Assembly: GCA_035222895.1 (NCBI GenBank)
Contig: JAVYIG010000599.1
Location: 356,001 to 420,000 of the forward strand
Direction: 5' to 3'
DNA: 64,000 nt
Origin: Strongylocentrotus droebachiensis
Taxonomy: Eukaryota; Echinodermata; Echinoidea; Camarodonta; Strongylocentrotidae
A program made the position numbers and the translations under genes. This document shows, piece by piece, positions 45,316-50,294 of the stretch. Each line of letters begins with the position of its first letter. The first letter of the stretch is position 1. The notes under the pieces are model-generated. The model saw only the letters and a list, made by a program, of their open reading frames with translations. It ran no database searches and was not told where the DNA came from.

Positions 45316-46728
45316 TCTCATAATTTTAACTTCAGAAAGGATGTATTCCTCGTCTTTACAGAAGTGCCCATGTTGACTCTTAACATATTTTCATTTTGTA
45401 AAGTTTTGATATTTACAGACATGCATGAAAATATGTTTAACTCAGATTTCCTGTCTATGCTAGAAAATATACTATCTATGTTGACATATTTTGCGAGTCT
45501 CGATATGAGAGGGGTCCCTATGTTGAACTTATGACCCCCTTTTGCTAATGGGATATTTTGGGATGAGAGTTCCCTGAAACGAAATCATTTTAAGCAACAG
45601 TTGCTGCGTCTGGAAGATTGGACGAGCAGGTTTGTGATGACTTGATCGTGTCGTTGAGTCACTGTCAAACATCCTTGCAAAAGGTAGTGTGGTGCTTTGA
45701 GAATAAAAGTAGACATGCTGGTTGTGATAGAAGATTTAGGATCGTATCAAATCAGAAAAAAAATATTCTTACTCTCTGATTCTCTCTTCGAAAAAATGAT
45801 TGAGAGCTATCCCCCTTACTGAGTTTCAAATACCATTGATAGCGATAATTCATAGACTTTGTTAGATCTAAATATAATACATGTATCTTCTGAGATGCCT
45901 CTGCTTCACTAAGAAAGAATTTTAGAGTGCAAAATGGCCATGAATCATTGTATGATTCAACAGTGATCCCCTTTTGAACAGTAACTGCAATGTTGCTGAA
46001 AATATGAACATTTTAAAATTAAAAGTCTCTTATTGAGGTTCATGGAGGTTCCTACTGGTTATTTAAATATTAACATGAAAAATTGTTAGTATTGTTTACT
46101 TTTTGGTAAGAGAAACAGATTGGATGCAAATCCTAGCGATTTCAGATCAGTTGCAATCATGAGCATTTTATGATGACATAACTATCTCTCTCTCTACTAG
46201 CTATGGTTTGACACATAGCAAATTGAGAGAAATAGTTGTGACATGAGCCTGGTCGTAGGTTCAATCATGGAGTTCCAAACAGTTCTCTCCCACGTATAAT
46301 CTCTATGGGAGGGGACTGTTTGGAGCTCCATGAAGAAAACGATTCTCCAATCAGAAATGACATCCACTGTTGCAACTATCTCTGAATCAACTAGCTATGG
46401 TTTGACATGTTAAGCACCTTTTTACCTACGCTAGTTATTTGTTTTCTCTTTATCTCCAGGGGGGGTGTTTCACAAAGACTTAGATCGACTTTTAGTTGGA
46501 CTTAACTTTGTCAGGCCGTTCATGCCACTGTTTGCTCTCACCATTATGATATTTAGATAATATTTTTTCCTTCAATAATGAATTATCAAAAAATGTATTT
46601 ATTTTTTTCCTCTTTGTCTCCTTAGATACGCCGGCCGGGCTGCATCTGCTTCCACGGCAACGGGCAACAAGAGCACGCACGTCAACGAACTTCAGAGTTT
46701 CTTCAATTGTGCCATGAATTTAGAATAA
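7909..46728 (+). CDS. OGDH: 2-oxoglutarate dehydrogenase E1 component, 3' part of gene (20 exons)
   Basis: This is the thiamine-diphosphate E1 subunit that decarboxylates 2-oxoglutarate in the TCA cycle and passes the succinyl group to E2 lipoamide in mitochondria. Twenty exons, each with AG/GT borders, join in phase into 869 codons plus TAA. Landmarks in order are [24 protein letters not shown] (active-site His), VKYHLG (second active-site His), [10 protein letters not shown] plus VINNQIGFTTD (thiamine-diphosphate/Mg site), [46 protein letters not shown] and [11 protein letters not shown]. Animal OGDH is about 1,020 residues, so roughly the first 150 residues, including the targeting peptide, are missing from the window. 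OGDH rather than DHTKD1 is supported by near-continuous similarity to vertebrate OGDH. Exons are listed separately; the introns contain most of the mobile DNA. Confidence 0.97.
8152..8472. mobile_element. Palindromic MITE in OGDH intron, GTTTCATAAAG family
   Basis: GGGAGCGTTTCATAAAGAG followed by TTACGCATGACTTTACGAA is mirrored by TTCGTAAAGTCATGCGTAA and then CTTTATGAAACACCCCC about 230 bp later. It has no coding content. Confidence 0.7.
9080..9308. repeat. Degenerate CACAGTG/CACTGTG-rich tract, left part
   Basis: Words such as ACACTGTGGCCACAG, ACCACAGTGTGACCACAG, CACTGTGTGACTGTG and ACAGTGGCCACAGTG recur every 20-40 bp in both orientations. The tract continues at 10103-10345 on the other side of a later insertion. 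It looks like an old, diverged minisatellite with a palindromic core. Confidence 0.5.
9309..10102. mobile_element. Foldback composite of a tRNA-derived repeat with 12-bp target duplication
   Basis: The whole insert is bounded by the direct repeat AACACAGTAGTT (9309-9320 and 10091-10102). Inside are a nearly full copy on the minus strand (about 9321-9638), a partial minus copy (about 9639-9778) and a plus-strand copy (about 9779-10090), forming a large imperfect palindrome. The minus copies end in a run that is A-rich on their own strand next to the left duplication, as a retroposed RNA would. Each fuller copy contains a 73-nt tRNA-like block and a GTCGATCAATCGAC/GATCGATCAATCGATC doublet. Insertion of a multimeric RNA with inversion of its 5' part (twin priming) would explain the layout; a foldback DNA transposon is the alternative. 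Confidence 0.7.
9907..9979 (+). other. tRNA-like pol III promoter block inside the repeat
   Basis: A 73-nt cloverleaf-compatible block: GGACCAG at 9907-9913 pairs with CTGGTTC at 9973-9979, an anticodon-type stem GCTGC/GCAGT encloses a 7-nt loop, a box A-like TGGCCTGGTGG and a box B-like GGTTCAGATCC are present, and a T-run follows directly. The loop would give GGC, but position 33 is C rather than U, and reverse-complement copies sit in the same composite. It is therefore part of a repeat rather than a cellular tRNA gene. Confidence 0.6.
10103..10345. repeat. Degenerate CACAGTG/CACTGTG-rich tract, right part
   Basis: Continuation of the tract at 9080-9308 beyond the foldback insertion, with words such as GACACAGTGTAAA, CCACAGTGTTGACTG, ACCACGGTGTGGTCACA and GAGCACACTGTGG. 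Confidence 0.5.
10346..11268. other. OGDH intron, no gene seen
   Basis: AT-rich intronic sequence without coding similarity or a repeat I can define. Confidence 0.5.
11269..11475. repeat. About 200-bp repeat, copy A, left of the nested transposon
   Basis: Near-identical to 18620-18820 over about 200 bp. Both begin TTATTGATAACTCTTTATCG, continue through ATCTATAAAGAATAAATCAT, and run to the GTTGATGATGATGG and CATTTTCAATGTA words, with only a handful of differences. The pair flanks the MITE-plus-DIRS block in direct orientation. Confidence 0.75.
12101..12274 (+). repeat. DIRS left inverted terminal repeat
   Basis: From ACGTATCTACCTATTCTACT to CCTCTTCCTCTTATC this is matched in inverse orientation by 17788-17945 with very few differences (about 155 bp). 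The outermost 20 bp differ between the two ends, as in other DIRS elements. Confidence 0.88.
12630..13937 (+). pseudogene. DIRS gag-like ORF1, 5' part
   Basis: An open frame of about 435 codons from ATGTCTCGCAGTTC, rich in Ser, Pro, Arg and Gly, with no catalytic motif. This is the usual look of a DIRS first ORF, whose product is assumed to package the RNA. An upstream in-frame ATG at 12576 exists; I prefer 12630 because the extra segment looks unlike coding sequence. Residues encoded by about 12697-12972 are repeated in frame at about 12973-13248. The frame closes at 13937 although gag-like coding continues in other frames to 14818, so the ORF is probably frameshifted near 13830. Confidence 0.7.
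12697..13248 (+). repeat. In-frame 276-bp tandem duplication inside ORF1
   Basis: Two head-to-tail copies with period 276 bp (92 codons), almost identical. For example CCCTCGGGAGCGGTGGTGAC is at both 12739 and 13015. The period is a multiple of three, so the frame is kept. Few differences imply a recent duplication in this copy or its immediate source. Confidence 0.9.
13838..14818 (+). pseudogene. DIRS ORF1 3' part, frameshifted
   Basis: Coding-like sequence continues past the ORF1 stop, first in one shifted frame (to about 14100) and then in another (14063-14818). The last segment is a basic, Ser/Arg-rich tail ending SGWWEVIL. The order and spacing before the RT suggest this is the C-terminal half of the gag-like protein. 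The two apparent frame changes are inferred from composition, not from a reference alignment. Confidence 0.55.
14850..15565 (+). pseudogene. DIRS reverse transcriptase, broken
   Basis: Recognisable RT blocks are spread over three frames: [17 protein letters not shown] and [20 protein letters not shown] (upstream fingers), [15 protein letters not shown] and [15 protein letters not shown] (motif A with its catalytic Asp), [15 protein letters not shown], then [20 protein letters not shown] and SYLGAQLDI. The segment that should carry the catalytic Tyr-x-Asp-Asp box between VVASVM and ISTTQDLGF is missing. Frameshifts fall near 15125 and 15300. The enzyme cannot be functional. Confidence 0.85.
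15566..16640 (+). pseudogene. DIRS RNase H and C-terminal region, broken
   Basis: The RNase H core is legible from about 15790: [14 protein letters not shown] (first catalytic Asp), [17 protein letters not shown] (Glu), [18 protein letters not shown] (Asp) and [22 protein letters not shown] block follows, then in a shifted frame [18 protein letters not shown] and [16 protein letters not shown], a tail common to DIRS and Ngaro polyproteins. I see no clear DNA methyltransferase motif. Frame changes occur near 15690 and between 16190 and 16310. Confidence 0.8.
16640..17581 (+). pseudogene. DIRS tyrosine recombinase, decayed
   Basis: Begins around [19 protein letters not shown]. The catalytic-type blocks are [19 protein letters not shown] (first Arg), [17 protein letters not shown] (the His-x-x-Arg box) and [16 protein letters not shown] then FYLKDV (tyrosine). 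In the His-x-x-Arg box the Arg position is His (CAC), which a single G-to-A change from CGC would produce. Frame changes near 16760 and 17120 also break it. The enzyme would have recombined the circular cDNA into the target. Confidence 0.82.
17634..17735 (+). repeat. DIRS internal complementary region
   Basis: The first half (through GTTGATTTATTGATGTAAATC) is the reverse complement of the left outer end. The second half (ATCATGAAAATCAGTATTG onward) is the reverse complement of the right outer end. They meet at a single ATC, the complement of the GAT seen at both element edges. In DIRS elements this region is thought to template joining of the ends into a circle. Confidence 0.9.
17788..17986 (+). 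repeat. DIRS right inverted terminal repeat
   Basis: Reverse complement of the left repeat from GATAAGAGGAAGAGG to AGTAGAATAGGTAGATACGT, followed by a right-end-specific extension (AGATTTATATCGTAAATAAT onward) ending at CATGAT. Confidence 0.88.
18620..18820. repeat. About 200-bp repeat, copy B, right of the nested transposon
   Basis: Partner of 11269-11475 in direct orientation, 7.35 kb away, with only scattered differences. It lies outside the MITE termini, so it is not part of the MITE or DIRS element. Confidence 0.75.
19555..19905 (+). pseudogene. LINE remnant, C-terminal tail of a reverse-transcriptase ORF
   Basis: The + strand reads [20 protein letters not shown], then [16 protein letters not shown] and after a stop [14 protein letters not shown]. 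This is the pattern (Arg/His-rich [10 protein letters not shown] followed by RARDR..W..L) found at the end of many non-LTR retrotransposon ORF2 proteins, RTE-like ones in particular. An (AGCA)n-type run follows at 19888. It is only a 3' fragment with stops, and the family assignment is tentative. Confidence 0.5.
19910..22632. other. OGDH intron, no gene seen
   Basis: AT-rich intronic DNA with no protein similarity I recognise and no well-defined repeat. It ends in the pyrimidine-rich CTGACCTTTGACCTTTCCAAG acceptor tract of the next exon. Confidence 0.55.
22633..22733 (+). CDS. OGDH: OGDH exon 2
   Basis: Acceptor TTTCCAAG, donor GAGGTAAGT; enters in phase 1 and leaves in phase 0. It encodes [18 protein letters not shown] followed by [12 protein letters not shown], one of the most conserved E1o segments. 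The DDKDMDRV start resembles the acidic DESDLDKV segment of vertebrate OGDH. Confidence 0.96.
23342..23496 (+). CDS. OGDH: OGDH exon 3
   Basis: Acceptor TTTATGCAG, donor CAGGTACGT; phase 0 in, phase 2 out. It encodes [20 protein letters not shown] and then [15 protein letters not shown], matching animal E1o closely. Confidence 0.97.
23525..23836. mobile_element. Palindromic MITE, GGGGGTGTTTCACAAA family
   Basis: The left end GGGGGGTGTTTCACAAAG and right end TTTGTGAAACACCCCC are exact inverse partners. Inside, TAAGTTGGACTTAA recurs near both ends in inverse orientation. It starts only 28 bp after an OGDH donor. A truncated relative with the same left end lies at 46459-46520. Confidence 0.75.
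23960..24116. mobile_element. Tc1/mariner-like MITE, CAGTCAAACCTG termini
   Basis: Perfect 13-bp inverted ends CAGTCAAACCTGT/ACAGGTTTGACTG class, flanked by TA on both sides as expected for a Tc1/mariner-superfamily target duplication. The 157-bp length and lack of coding mark it as non-autonomous. It is related to the decayed copy at 5034-5226. Confidence 0.75.
24946..25092 (+). CDS. OGDH: OGDH exon 4
   Basis: Acceptor CTGTATGTCAG, donor CCGGTAGGT; phase 2 in and out. It encodes [35 protein letters not shown] and ends in LGMPHR, whose His belongs to the active site with the GRLNVL of the next exon. The last ~15 bases and the donor seed the repeat array that follows. Confidence 0.97.
25093..25970 (+). 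repeat. Tandem array built from exon 4 end plus its 5' splice site
   Basis: About 15 diverged units of 50-70 bp directly follow the exon. Each contains a version of the exon/intron junction CATGCCCCACCGGTAGGTAG, for example GACATGTCCCACCAGTAAGT near 25263, GACATGCCCCTCCGGTAAGT near 25692 and GCATTTCCCACCGGTAGGTA near 25939. The rest of each unit is AGGAGTGGTAGAAGTGG-type purine-rich sequence. Units group into a higher-order repeat of about 180-250 bp. Several keep a plausible donor (GTAAGT or GTAGGT). The GA-rich bias also creates long artefactual open frames on the minus strand. Confidence 0.85.
25991..26105 (+). repeat. 115-bp dispersed repeat, copy 1
   Basis: Shares GAATGTTCAAGATT, the AGAAAATGTATA word, GGCTGAGTAATGAGC and ATCAAGGTAAGTAGGCCCGA with 28990-29105, in the same orientation. 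Both copies lie in OGDH introns and both end in a donor-like AAGGTAAGTAGG. Confidence 0.7.
26414..26850. repeat. Local tandem duplication, about 230-bp unit
   Basis: TTGAAATAAGGCCAAATTGA and CAGTTATCTTCAATTAGCCT occur at about 26449 and 26680. CGTTTGAAAATACTCC and GACATTAATAACAAC occur at about 26565 and 26740. The second unit has lost about 55 bp. Confidence 0.7.
26850..27821. other. OGDH intron with a strong small hairpin
   Basis: Mostly featureless AT-rich DNA. GGTAGCATAGCTTAACATAA appears twice (27115 and 27354). A perfect 15-bp stem GTTGACCCTGAAGTT with a 3-nt loop lies at 27381-27413. No gene is seen. Confidence 0.5.
27822..27912 (+). CDS. OGDH: OGDH exon 5
   Basis: Acceptor AACACTGCAG, donor GAGGTGTGT; phase 2 in, phase 0 out. 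It encodes [20 protein letters not shown] and [10 protein letters not shown], continuing the active-site GMPHR of exon 4. Confidence 0.97.
28070..28484. mobile_element. hAT-type MITE, copy 1, with 8-bp target duplication
   Basis: The element proper is 28078-28476, with perfect 16-bp inverted ends CAGGGGCGTACGCAGG/CCTGCGTACGCCCCTG, flanked by the direct repeat CTTGTGAA (28070-28077 and 28477-28484). CAGGGG-type ends with an 8-bp duplication fit the hAT superfamily. The interior is low-complexity G-, C-, T- and A-runs and non-coding. It sits in the OGDH intron after exon 5. Confidence 0.9.
28990..29105 (+). repeat. 115-bp dispersed repeat, copy 2
   Basis: Partner of 25991-26105 with roughly 85 per cent identity by eye, also ending in AAGGTAAGTAGGCCCGAC. 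It lies about 70 bp upstream of OGDH exon 6. Confidence 0.7.
29175..29354 (+). CDS. OGDH: OGDH exon 6
   Basis: Acceptor CTCTCTGTCAG, donor CAGGTAAGG; phase 0 in and out (60 codons). It encodes [10 protein letters not shown], whose His is the second active-site His of the family, and then [15 protein letters not shown] and [10 protein letters not shown]. Confidence 0.97.
29406..29540. mobile_element. Palindromic MITE, AGGGGCCTTTTCTCAAAA family
   Basis: AGGGGCCTTTTCTCAAAAC pairs with GTTTTGAGAAACTGGCCCCT-like sequence at the right end (the last base before GGGTGC). CGTCATAAG pairs with CTTATGACG, and ATCCCATTGAAACG with CGTTTCTATGGGAT. The interior matches the 1379-1515 MITE. Confidence 0.7.
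29890..30125 (+). mobile_element. tRNA-derived SINE
   Basis: The head GTTGTGGTCTAGTGGATAAG holds a box A-like TGGTCTAGTGG; a degenerate box B region, CAATGTCCTTGGCAAGACG and CTCCACCCAGGTGTAAATTC follow. The tail GGCGCTATATAAATATCC runs into (ATT)n-like repeats. This head-body-tail order is that of sea-urchin-type tRNA SINEs mobilised by a LINE. It lies in the OGDH intron before exon 7. Confidence 0.75.
30252..30380 (+). CDS. OGDH: OGDH exon 7 (thiamine diphosphate site)
   Basis: Acceptor GTGATTTAG, donor CAGGTAAGG; phase 0 in and out (43 codons). It encodes [20 protein letters not shown], the family's GD motif for Mg-thiamine diphosphate, through HVVINNQ, whose Asn residues continue the cofactor site. 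Confidence 0.97.
30436..30640. repeat. Dispersed repeat fragment starting AAAGGGGAAGTCCACCCTG
   Basis: The first ~40 bp resemble the two units at 2555-2715. The rest (TTAGAAAGTTATGAATTTTT and the TTGTGACGTATCTTGCGAGC words) has no second copy in this window. The boundaries are uncertain. Confidence 0.35.
31353..31532 (+). CDS. OGDH: OGDH exon 8
   Basis: Acceptor ATATTTTTAG, donor TTGGTAAGG; phase 0 in and out. It encodes [38 protein letters not shown] and DVVIDL. It completes the cofactor-binding NNQIGFTTD motif begun in exon 7. Confidence 0.97.
31903..32055 (+). CDS. OGDH: OGDH exon 9
   Basis: Acceptor TTTTGTTGTAG, donor GAGGTTAGT; phase 0 in and out. It encodes [20 protein letters not shown] and continues to MTEQEFE. 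The RRNGHNE motif is invariant in E1o and closes the first catalytic half-domain. Confidence 0.97.
32681..32783 (+). CDS. OGDH: OGDH exon 10
   Basis: Acceptor TTTCTCTGAACAG, donor ACGGTAGGT; phase 0 in, phase 1 out. It encodes a charged linker ([20 protein letters not shown]) ending [10 protein letters not shown]. Confidence 0.95.
33497..33613 (+). CDS. OGDH: OGDH exon 11
   Basis: Acceptor TTTGACCTAG, donor GAGGTTAGT; phase 1 in and out. It encodes [30 protein letters not shown] and LTLHG, the variable insert and helix before the second catalytic half. Confidence 0.95.
34212..34362 (+). CDS. OGDH: OGDH exon 12
   Basis: Acceptor GTACCCACCCAG, donor CAGGTGAGT; phase 1 in, phase 2 out. It encodes [20 protein letters not shown] and [17 protein letters not shown], the Pyr-domain start. 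Confidence 0.97.
34372..34530 (+). mobile_element. tRNA-derived SINE, truncated
   Basis: Begins 9 bp after the exon 12 donor. The box A-like TAGGCTAATGGATAAG, box B-like GAGTTTGGATCCCTGAC and body words GGCACTATTGTCCTTTGGCA and AGACATCTAACC are of the same SINE type as 29890-30125. The tail is not preserved. Confidence 0.65.
34792..34919 (+). CDS. OGDH: OGDH exon 13
   Basis: Acceptor CTCTGCGCAG, donor TTGGTAAGT; phase 2 in, phase 1 out. It encodes [20 protein letters not shown] and [16 protein letters not shown]. Confidence 0.97.
35443..35621 (+). CDS. OGDH: OGDH exon 14, source of the donor array
   Basis: Acceptor TTTTGTTCAG, donor ATGGTGAGT; phase 1 in, phase 0 out. It encodes [35 protein letters not shown] and LLPHGYEGM. 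The last ~55 bp (from GTGGTACCGGCAG to GGGCATG) and the donor GTGAGTGTT are amplified downstream. Confidence 0.97.
35622..38535 (+). repeat. Tandem array of 22 copies of exon 14 end plus 5' splice site
   Basis: After the real donor, the block GCAGAGCTGTCTGGTTATGC through TCATGGATACGAGGGCATG plus GTGAGTGTT recurs 22 times, the last donor being at 38525/38526. Copies are separated by (GGT)n/(GAT)n sequence, with spacings mostly of 80-130 bp. The exon-like part is far better conserved than the spacers. The first two copies keep the exon's TACCGG; later ones have TACAGG, creating an AG just upstream. Retention from the true donor to the first copy reads into a stop. A MITE at 36023-36356 interrupts the array. 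Confidence 0.95.
36015..36364. mobile_element. hAT-type MITE, copy 2, inserted in the donor array
   Basis: The element is 36023-36356, with ends CAGGGGCGTACGCAGG/CCTGCGTACGCCCCTG. It is in opposite orientation to the 28078 copy, with which it shares GGCCGGCGCGATTT and the same homopolymer blocks. It is flanked by GGTGGTGG on both sides, consistent with an 8-bp duplication although the surrounding repeat weakens that evidence. Confidence 0.85.
38823..38894 (+). CDS. OGDH: OGDH exon 15
   Basis: Acceptor CATCCTTACAG, donor CCAGTAAGT; phase 0 in and out (24 codons). It encodes [20 protein letters not shown] then DVIP. It joins the exon 14 end (EGM) to give the conserved [10 protein letters not shown] motif, which confirms that exon 14 must use its own donor. 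Confidence 0.96.
39401..39526 (+). CDS. OGDH: OGDH exon 16
   Basis: Acceptor TGTTTCTGTAG, donor CCAGTAAGT; phase 0 in and out. It encodes [20 protein letters not shown] and [16 protein letters not shown]. Confidence 0.96.
39704..40079. mobile_element. Possible MITE with TTAAAGGTAA/TTACCTTTAA ends
   Basis: ATTAAAGGTAATGG at the left is matched by TCTTTACCTTTAA at the right, a ~10-bp inverted repeat with TTAA edges as in the 5732-6241 family. The interiors are unrelated. The short termini make this tentative. Confidence 0.4.
40477..40549 (+). CDS. OGDH: OGDH exon 17
   Basis: Acceptor CTCTTTTTCAG, donor AAGGTAAGA; phase 0 in, phase 1 out. It encodes [20 protein letters not shown] then EMNE, a very conserved E1o stretch. 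Confidence 0.96.
41441..41604 (+). CDS. OGDH: OGDH exon 18
   Basis: Acceptor ATATCTTTCAG, donor CAGGTCAGT; phase 1 in, phase 0 out. It encodes [35 protein letters not shown] and DIAIVRIEQ. An internal ACCGGTAAGGTC is a donor-like word, but using it would delete conserved residues. A diverged copy of the last ~30 bp and donor lies at 42782-42834. Confidence 0.96.
41627..42722. mobile_element. Tandem-repeat-core element with TCTCGCCTGC/GCAGGCGAGA ends
   Basis: The ends are 10-bp inverse matches. The 5' part has a TCTCGCCTG..GCGAGA subterminal hairpin and a GGCGGCGAC run. Next come two ~195-bp units opening with the palindrome AACTTAACCTAAGGTTAAGT, then three ~130-bp units with CCGATTTTGATT and TCTACACAGAAT. 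It is non-coding and resembles the tandem-core non-autonomous elements common in marine invertebrates. Confidence 0.6.
42723..42833 (+). pseudogene. Diverged copy of OGDH exon 18 end and donor
   Basis: From 42782 the sequence GACATTGCCATCGCCAGGAT followed by TAAACAGGT matches GACATCGCCATCGTCAGGAT and TGAACAGGT of exon 18, with three differences in about 31 exon bases. Similarity continues into intron (TTGCT.TGTTTTT). It would read DIAIARIKQ against DIAIVRIEQ. Sequence 5' of it does not match exon 18, so it is a partial duplicate rather than a full alternative exon. Confidence 0.65.
42834..43797. mobile_element. Tandem-repeat-core element, possibly Helitron/HINE-like
   Basis: Starts ATGCCTCCGTTACGAAG with a subterminal inverse partner CCGGAGGCAT, then a GTCC/GTAC-rich run. 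About five units of ~150 bp follow, each with GTGATCGCGTTATCT, GATGGATTCCTGCCAAACTT and GAGGTCAAAGGTC. It ends with CGGAGGCAT, the hairpin CGACTGCGCGCAGTCG and CTAG before T. A terminal hairpin followed by CTAG|T is the 3' layout of Helitrons, but no 5' proof is available. Confidence 0.5.
43843..43965. mobile_element. Palindromic MITE, GGGGCATTTCACAAA family
   Basis: GGGGGGCATTTCACAAAAAC at the left pairs with CTTTGTGAAATGGTCCC at the right. Internal TGACAATTGACATTTG is partly mirrored by GTCATTTGTCATT. Confidence 0.6.
43967..44104. mobile_element. Palindromic MITE, GGGCCCTGCCTTATAAAG family
   Basis: Abuts the previous MITE. GGGCCCTGCCTTATAAAGAG and TTGCGATTGAT pair with ATTAATCACAACTGTTAATA and GGACAGGCCC at the right end. 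ATCGATATCAAT lies in the middle. Confidence 0.6.
44409..44563 (+). CDS. OGDH: OGDH exon 19
   Basis: Acceptor TGTTTGGACAG, donor CGGGTAAGT; phase 0 in, phase 2 out. It encodes [40 protein letters not shown] and then HERPL. With exon 18 it forms [11 protein letters not shown]. Confidence 0.97.
45251..45320. repeat. (TC)n microsatellite
   Basis: About 70 bp of CT dinucleotides interrupted by two ATCT steps, in the last OGDH intron. Confidence 0.95.
46459..46520. mobile_element. Truncated MITE of the 23525 family
   Basis: GGGGGTGTTTCACAAAGA, TTGGACTTAA and GGCCGTTCATGCCA parallel the left part of 23525-23836. No right terminus is found before the exon at 46626. Confidence 0.5.
46626..46728 (+). 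CDS. OGDH: OGDH last coding exon
   Basis: Acceptor TTTGTCTCCTTAG; enters in phase 2. It encodes [20 protein letters not shown] and [13 protein letters not shown], stop TAA at 46726-46728. This matches the conserved end of E1o (YAGR...TGNK..H..EL). The 3' UTR starts directly after. Confidence 0.96.
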
Positions 46729-49150
46729 AACTATCTCCAACATCCATCTGGTGAAAACAACACCCATTAGATCTAACGCTGGGTTAATGTAAGCTTTATA
46801 TTGCACAATCAGGAACAATGGACACTGTTCTTAGACGATCCAATTTTGCAATGAATTATCAAAGAACATCTACAGGTCGATTTCTAAATTTCAACCTTTA
46901 AAAACAAAACAAAATGTAATAAACAAACAAATCAAAATAAATCAGAAAAAATAACTTTAAAATGCATTTTAAGGTATATATTTATTTTGGAGTTGCATTT
47001 TATAATTTGACTCTTGTTTTTCACCCCCCAAAAAATTGTTCTGATTCCTGCAATGTATTTATGTGAGTTTGTCTCAATCTGGATAACGCAATATTGGAAT
47101 GAAATAAACTTGAAAGAGGCAATAAACCCGAACAAATTCAGCTTCTTCAAATTCTGAAATATTAGCGTTTCTCCCTCAATTTTCCAATTTAGAAAAAAGG
47201 AAATTGAATTTCAGCATCCACATAAACTTATGTGATGTTTTGGGGGCTCACTGCACTGAAGGAATTTATTTGAAGTCTAAATGTCTTTTTTTTTTTTCTT
47301 GTTTTCACTTCCTTCAATTTTTATCTTATGAATTCTTATGAACAAACAAATAGAAAAATTCAAACTAGTTTCCAGTTTGTATGTAGAGTGTAATTTTAGT
47401 TTCAAACTTAATTCTTTACTTCATTATTTTATCACATTTATTGAATTTTCCAGAAAATATTGTTGGACTGTTGTTGCTGCATTTTAGTTTTTGTTTTTGT
47501 TCAACTTTTCAATGCAATAAAAATCTTATTTCGTTCATTTCTCTTGTAATATAAGTTATTCTGTTCAGATATTCAGTCATCCATTTTAAAGAAATTCTCG
47601 CCTGATTTCTCTTCAAAATATCCCCACTCAATCGTTAAAATGGCTGTGGGCTTGTTGATAAACACCAGCCATCATTTGGAGGGTAAATTTTTCAATATTC
47701 GGTATACATCCAAAATTTTGTGCAAATAATGAGTATCTGGCTAAAATCGAGATTAATGTAACAAATTTGATTGTGAAAAGTTAAAGTGAACATCTTTTCT
47801 GCTTGCAGCGTATTGTTGCAAGGTTTAGGAAACTCCAACCACCCAACGGTTGGCTATGTTACCTGTTATCTGCACACATTAAATTCAATTACACTTTTTC
47901 ACCTTTCATCTCATTTCATGTATTATAGACTGCACAGATCGATCGTGCATATGGCACTATGAATTGGAATAGACGAATGAAATGGTTAAAATATTACGTC
48001 ATATTGCACTTACCTAGATACTCTATTCACTTGTTTTGCTGTCAGAAGTCTTTTTTTGTGATAAGTGACATAAGCTGGTGTCTTCGGGACTCAAGGTAAA
48101 CGGTCAAAATAGCTAGATTTGTTTAGTTAGAAGAGAGTTAAAGTGCCTTTTGATGGACCCCTACCCCTCCCCCACCCCCAAACAAACAAAACCCAAGTGA
48201 AACCTTGTCGTAGAACTTCTAGTTGACTGTTTATGCACAGCACATTGCTAAAGACACACTGGTAGAGAGCTTCCATGGCAGATTATGCAGTAGTGTTTTT
48301 TTAATAAATTGTTTACACCAACTTTACATGTTTTGTTTGATTTAATAAAAAACTTCTTGTCATGAATGTTATCCAAAATATACTAGTGGCTTTTCACTTT
48401 ATAGTCTACCTATGGTTAGACATGGTTATGAGAGTTTGATTAAATGAAGAAAGTGTTGCATTTTAAAGAGGAACAATTCAATTGCATTTGGGGTTCTGTA
48501 TACATGTTTGTGGCAATGCAGTGGAAAGAAATCATATTATTTTGTTTTTAGTCACATACGGGGGATTTATGCGTTTGATATAATGACTGGTATAGTATAC
48601 TGCTTGTATAAGCAGCTTTTAAACATGAAATAACTAACTTGTGAATGCGGTTCTTGGGGAAAAGAAACAATGGTCATTTCGTATTTCATGCATATGTGCT
48701 TCAATTATTGTAAATGGAAAATTACGGAGGAGAAGCGAGAAGTAGAATTTGATGAATTTATGTAAACTGTAATGCACAAATGAAGATTTCTTAGATATAT
48801 ATTATTGAATTGTTTTCAAAAACATAGATGCGGAAGAATAAAGACAGGTGCACCTCGTTCGACGATGTTTGTATCTGGGTTTAAAGGAGTTCTGAACATG
48901 GTGGTTCGGTTTCTCTTTCAGAATTATATTATTTTAGTTGTGAGTTGACTATTTTGTTTATCCTTTTTTTTTCTCTCCCTTTCTCATCAAAAGTTTTATT
49001 CGATGTATGTTTGCCGTCATGACATGAAGGAGAAAGCCGGAAGTGTTGTATGTTGTGTATCATATTTGGTTTAAAGGATGACAGGCTCATTACTGATTCA
49101 TTGAAGAGTGTGGAGAAGAAATATAAATTAAAAATAAAAACTATTGAAAA
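46729..49150 (+). other. OGDH 3' UTR and flank
   Basis: AATAAA hexamers lie at 47103, 47121, 47516 and 48303, with others further on; the first pair would give a 3' UTR of about 0.4 kb. The true poly(A) site cannot be chosen from sequence. No open frame of interest is present. Confidence 0.45.
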
Positions 49151-50263
49151 ACATATATTTCCATGTGTTTCCAGAAGTTATCTTTTCTATGCCGTTTGTG
49201 GATGTGATCATGGGTAAAACACGATCAAAACTACTTTGGAAAAATCAAGATGAGGCAACTTCAATGGCCTCGCACGTCACCTTTTGAAATGTGTGAAGAA
49301 TAACAATGATGTATTACCTAATCCGAATATGATATCCTATGGGATGTAGGCCTACAACAGGGTATTGAAATTCCCCTAGGGTCGAATTTTAAAAAATGCA
49401 CATGTAATTTCAATTGTGCTGTAAGTCCTCCGGCTGTAATAGTAAAACGATCACAGCTACTCTAAAAACGTCAACTCGGTGGCTATTTCAATTTTCAATA
49501 ACCTATTGTATATCCGACAGAAATCATGTTCTGATTACTTAATACACCATGGACAATGCTATGGAAATTGCTTAAGTTGATTTTCCGAAAGTCTTCGCGA
49601 TCGTGTTTTAATTAGTAGAGTTTGAAGAAGTTAGAAGTATAAGAAGAAGGAAAATGGAGGGGGTGAAGTTGAAAGGAATATCAGGATAAGGAGAAGCTGT
49701 GGCAAGATAAAATTTAATAACAGAGAGAGAGAGAGAGGAAGAAAGCGATGTTGAATGAGAGGAATGGATGGAAGAAAAACTTTATGTAAATGAGGACTTG
49801 GGAGAAGAAGAGGCGGAGGTAAGGATTTAATTGAGCAGGAACTTTGGCAAGGAAAGGTTTAATGGAAGTGAAAAACTGATGAAGAAAGCAATGACATAAG
49901 AATAAAGAAAACAATGGCAAAAAAGAAGAAGATACTTTTGGGGGTGGGGAAGGGAAGAGGAAGAAGTTCGCAAAATGTAGGTTATAGTACATGTGCCTTA
50001 AAACATTGATCCCAGGCGGCCTGTGTATGATACTTCCGTCGAAAACTAAAACAGCTGTGAAAAGACACATGACTCCTTGACTCACCCAGGCTGATTCATG
50101 AATACTTCCCCCTTTGTTTATTCCTTTTTCCTTTATTTTTGGCTTTGCCTGTTTATAAACTTTCCGTGTAGTAGTGGTTATAGAGGGGGATTGGGGCTTA
50201 ACCAGTGTAAACAAAATAATTAACCCCCCCCCAAAAAAAAAAAAAAAACAAAAAAAAAAAAAT

Positions 50264-50294
<31 letters not shown>
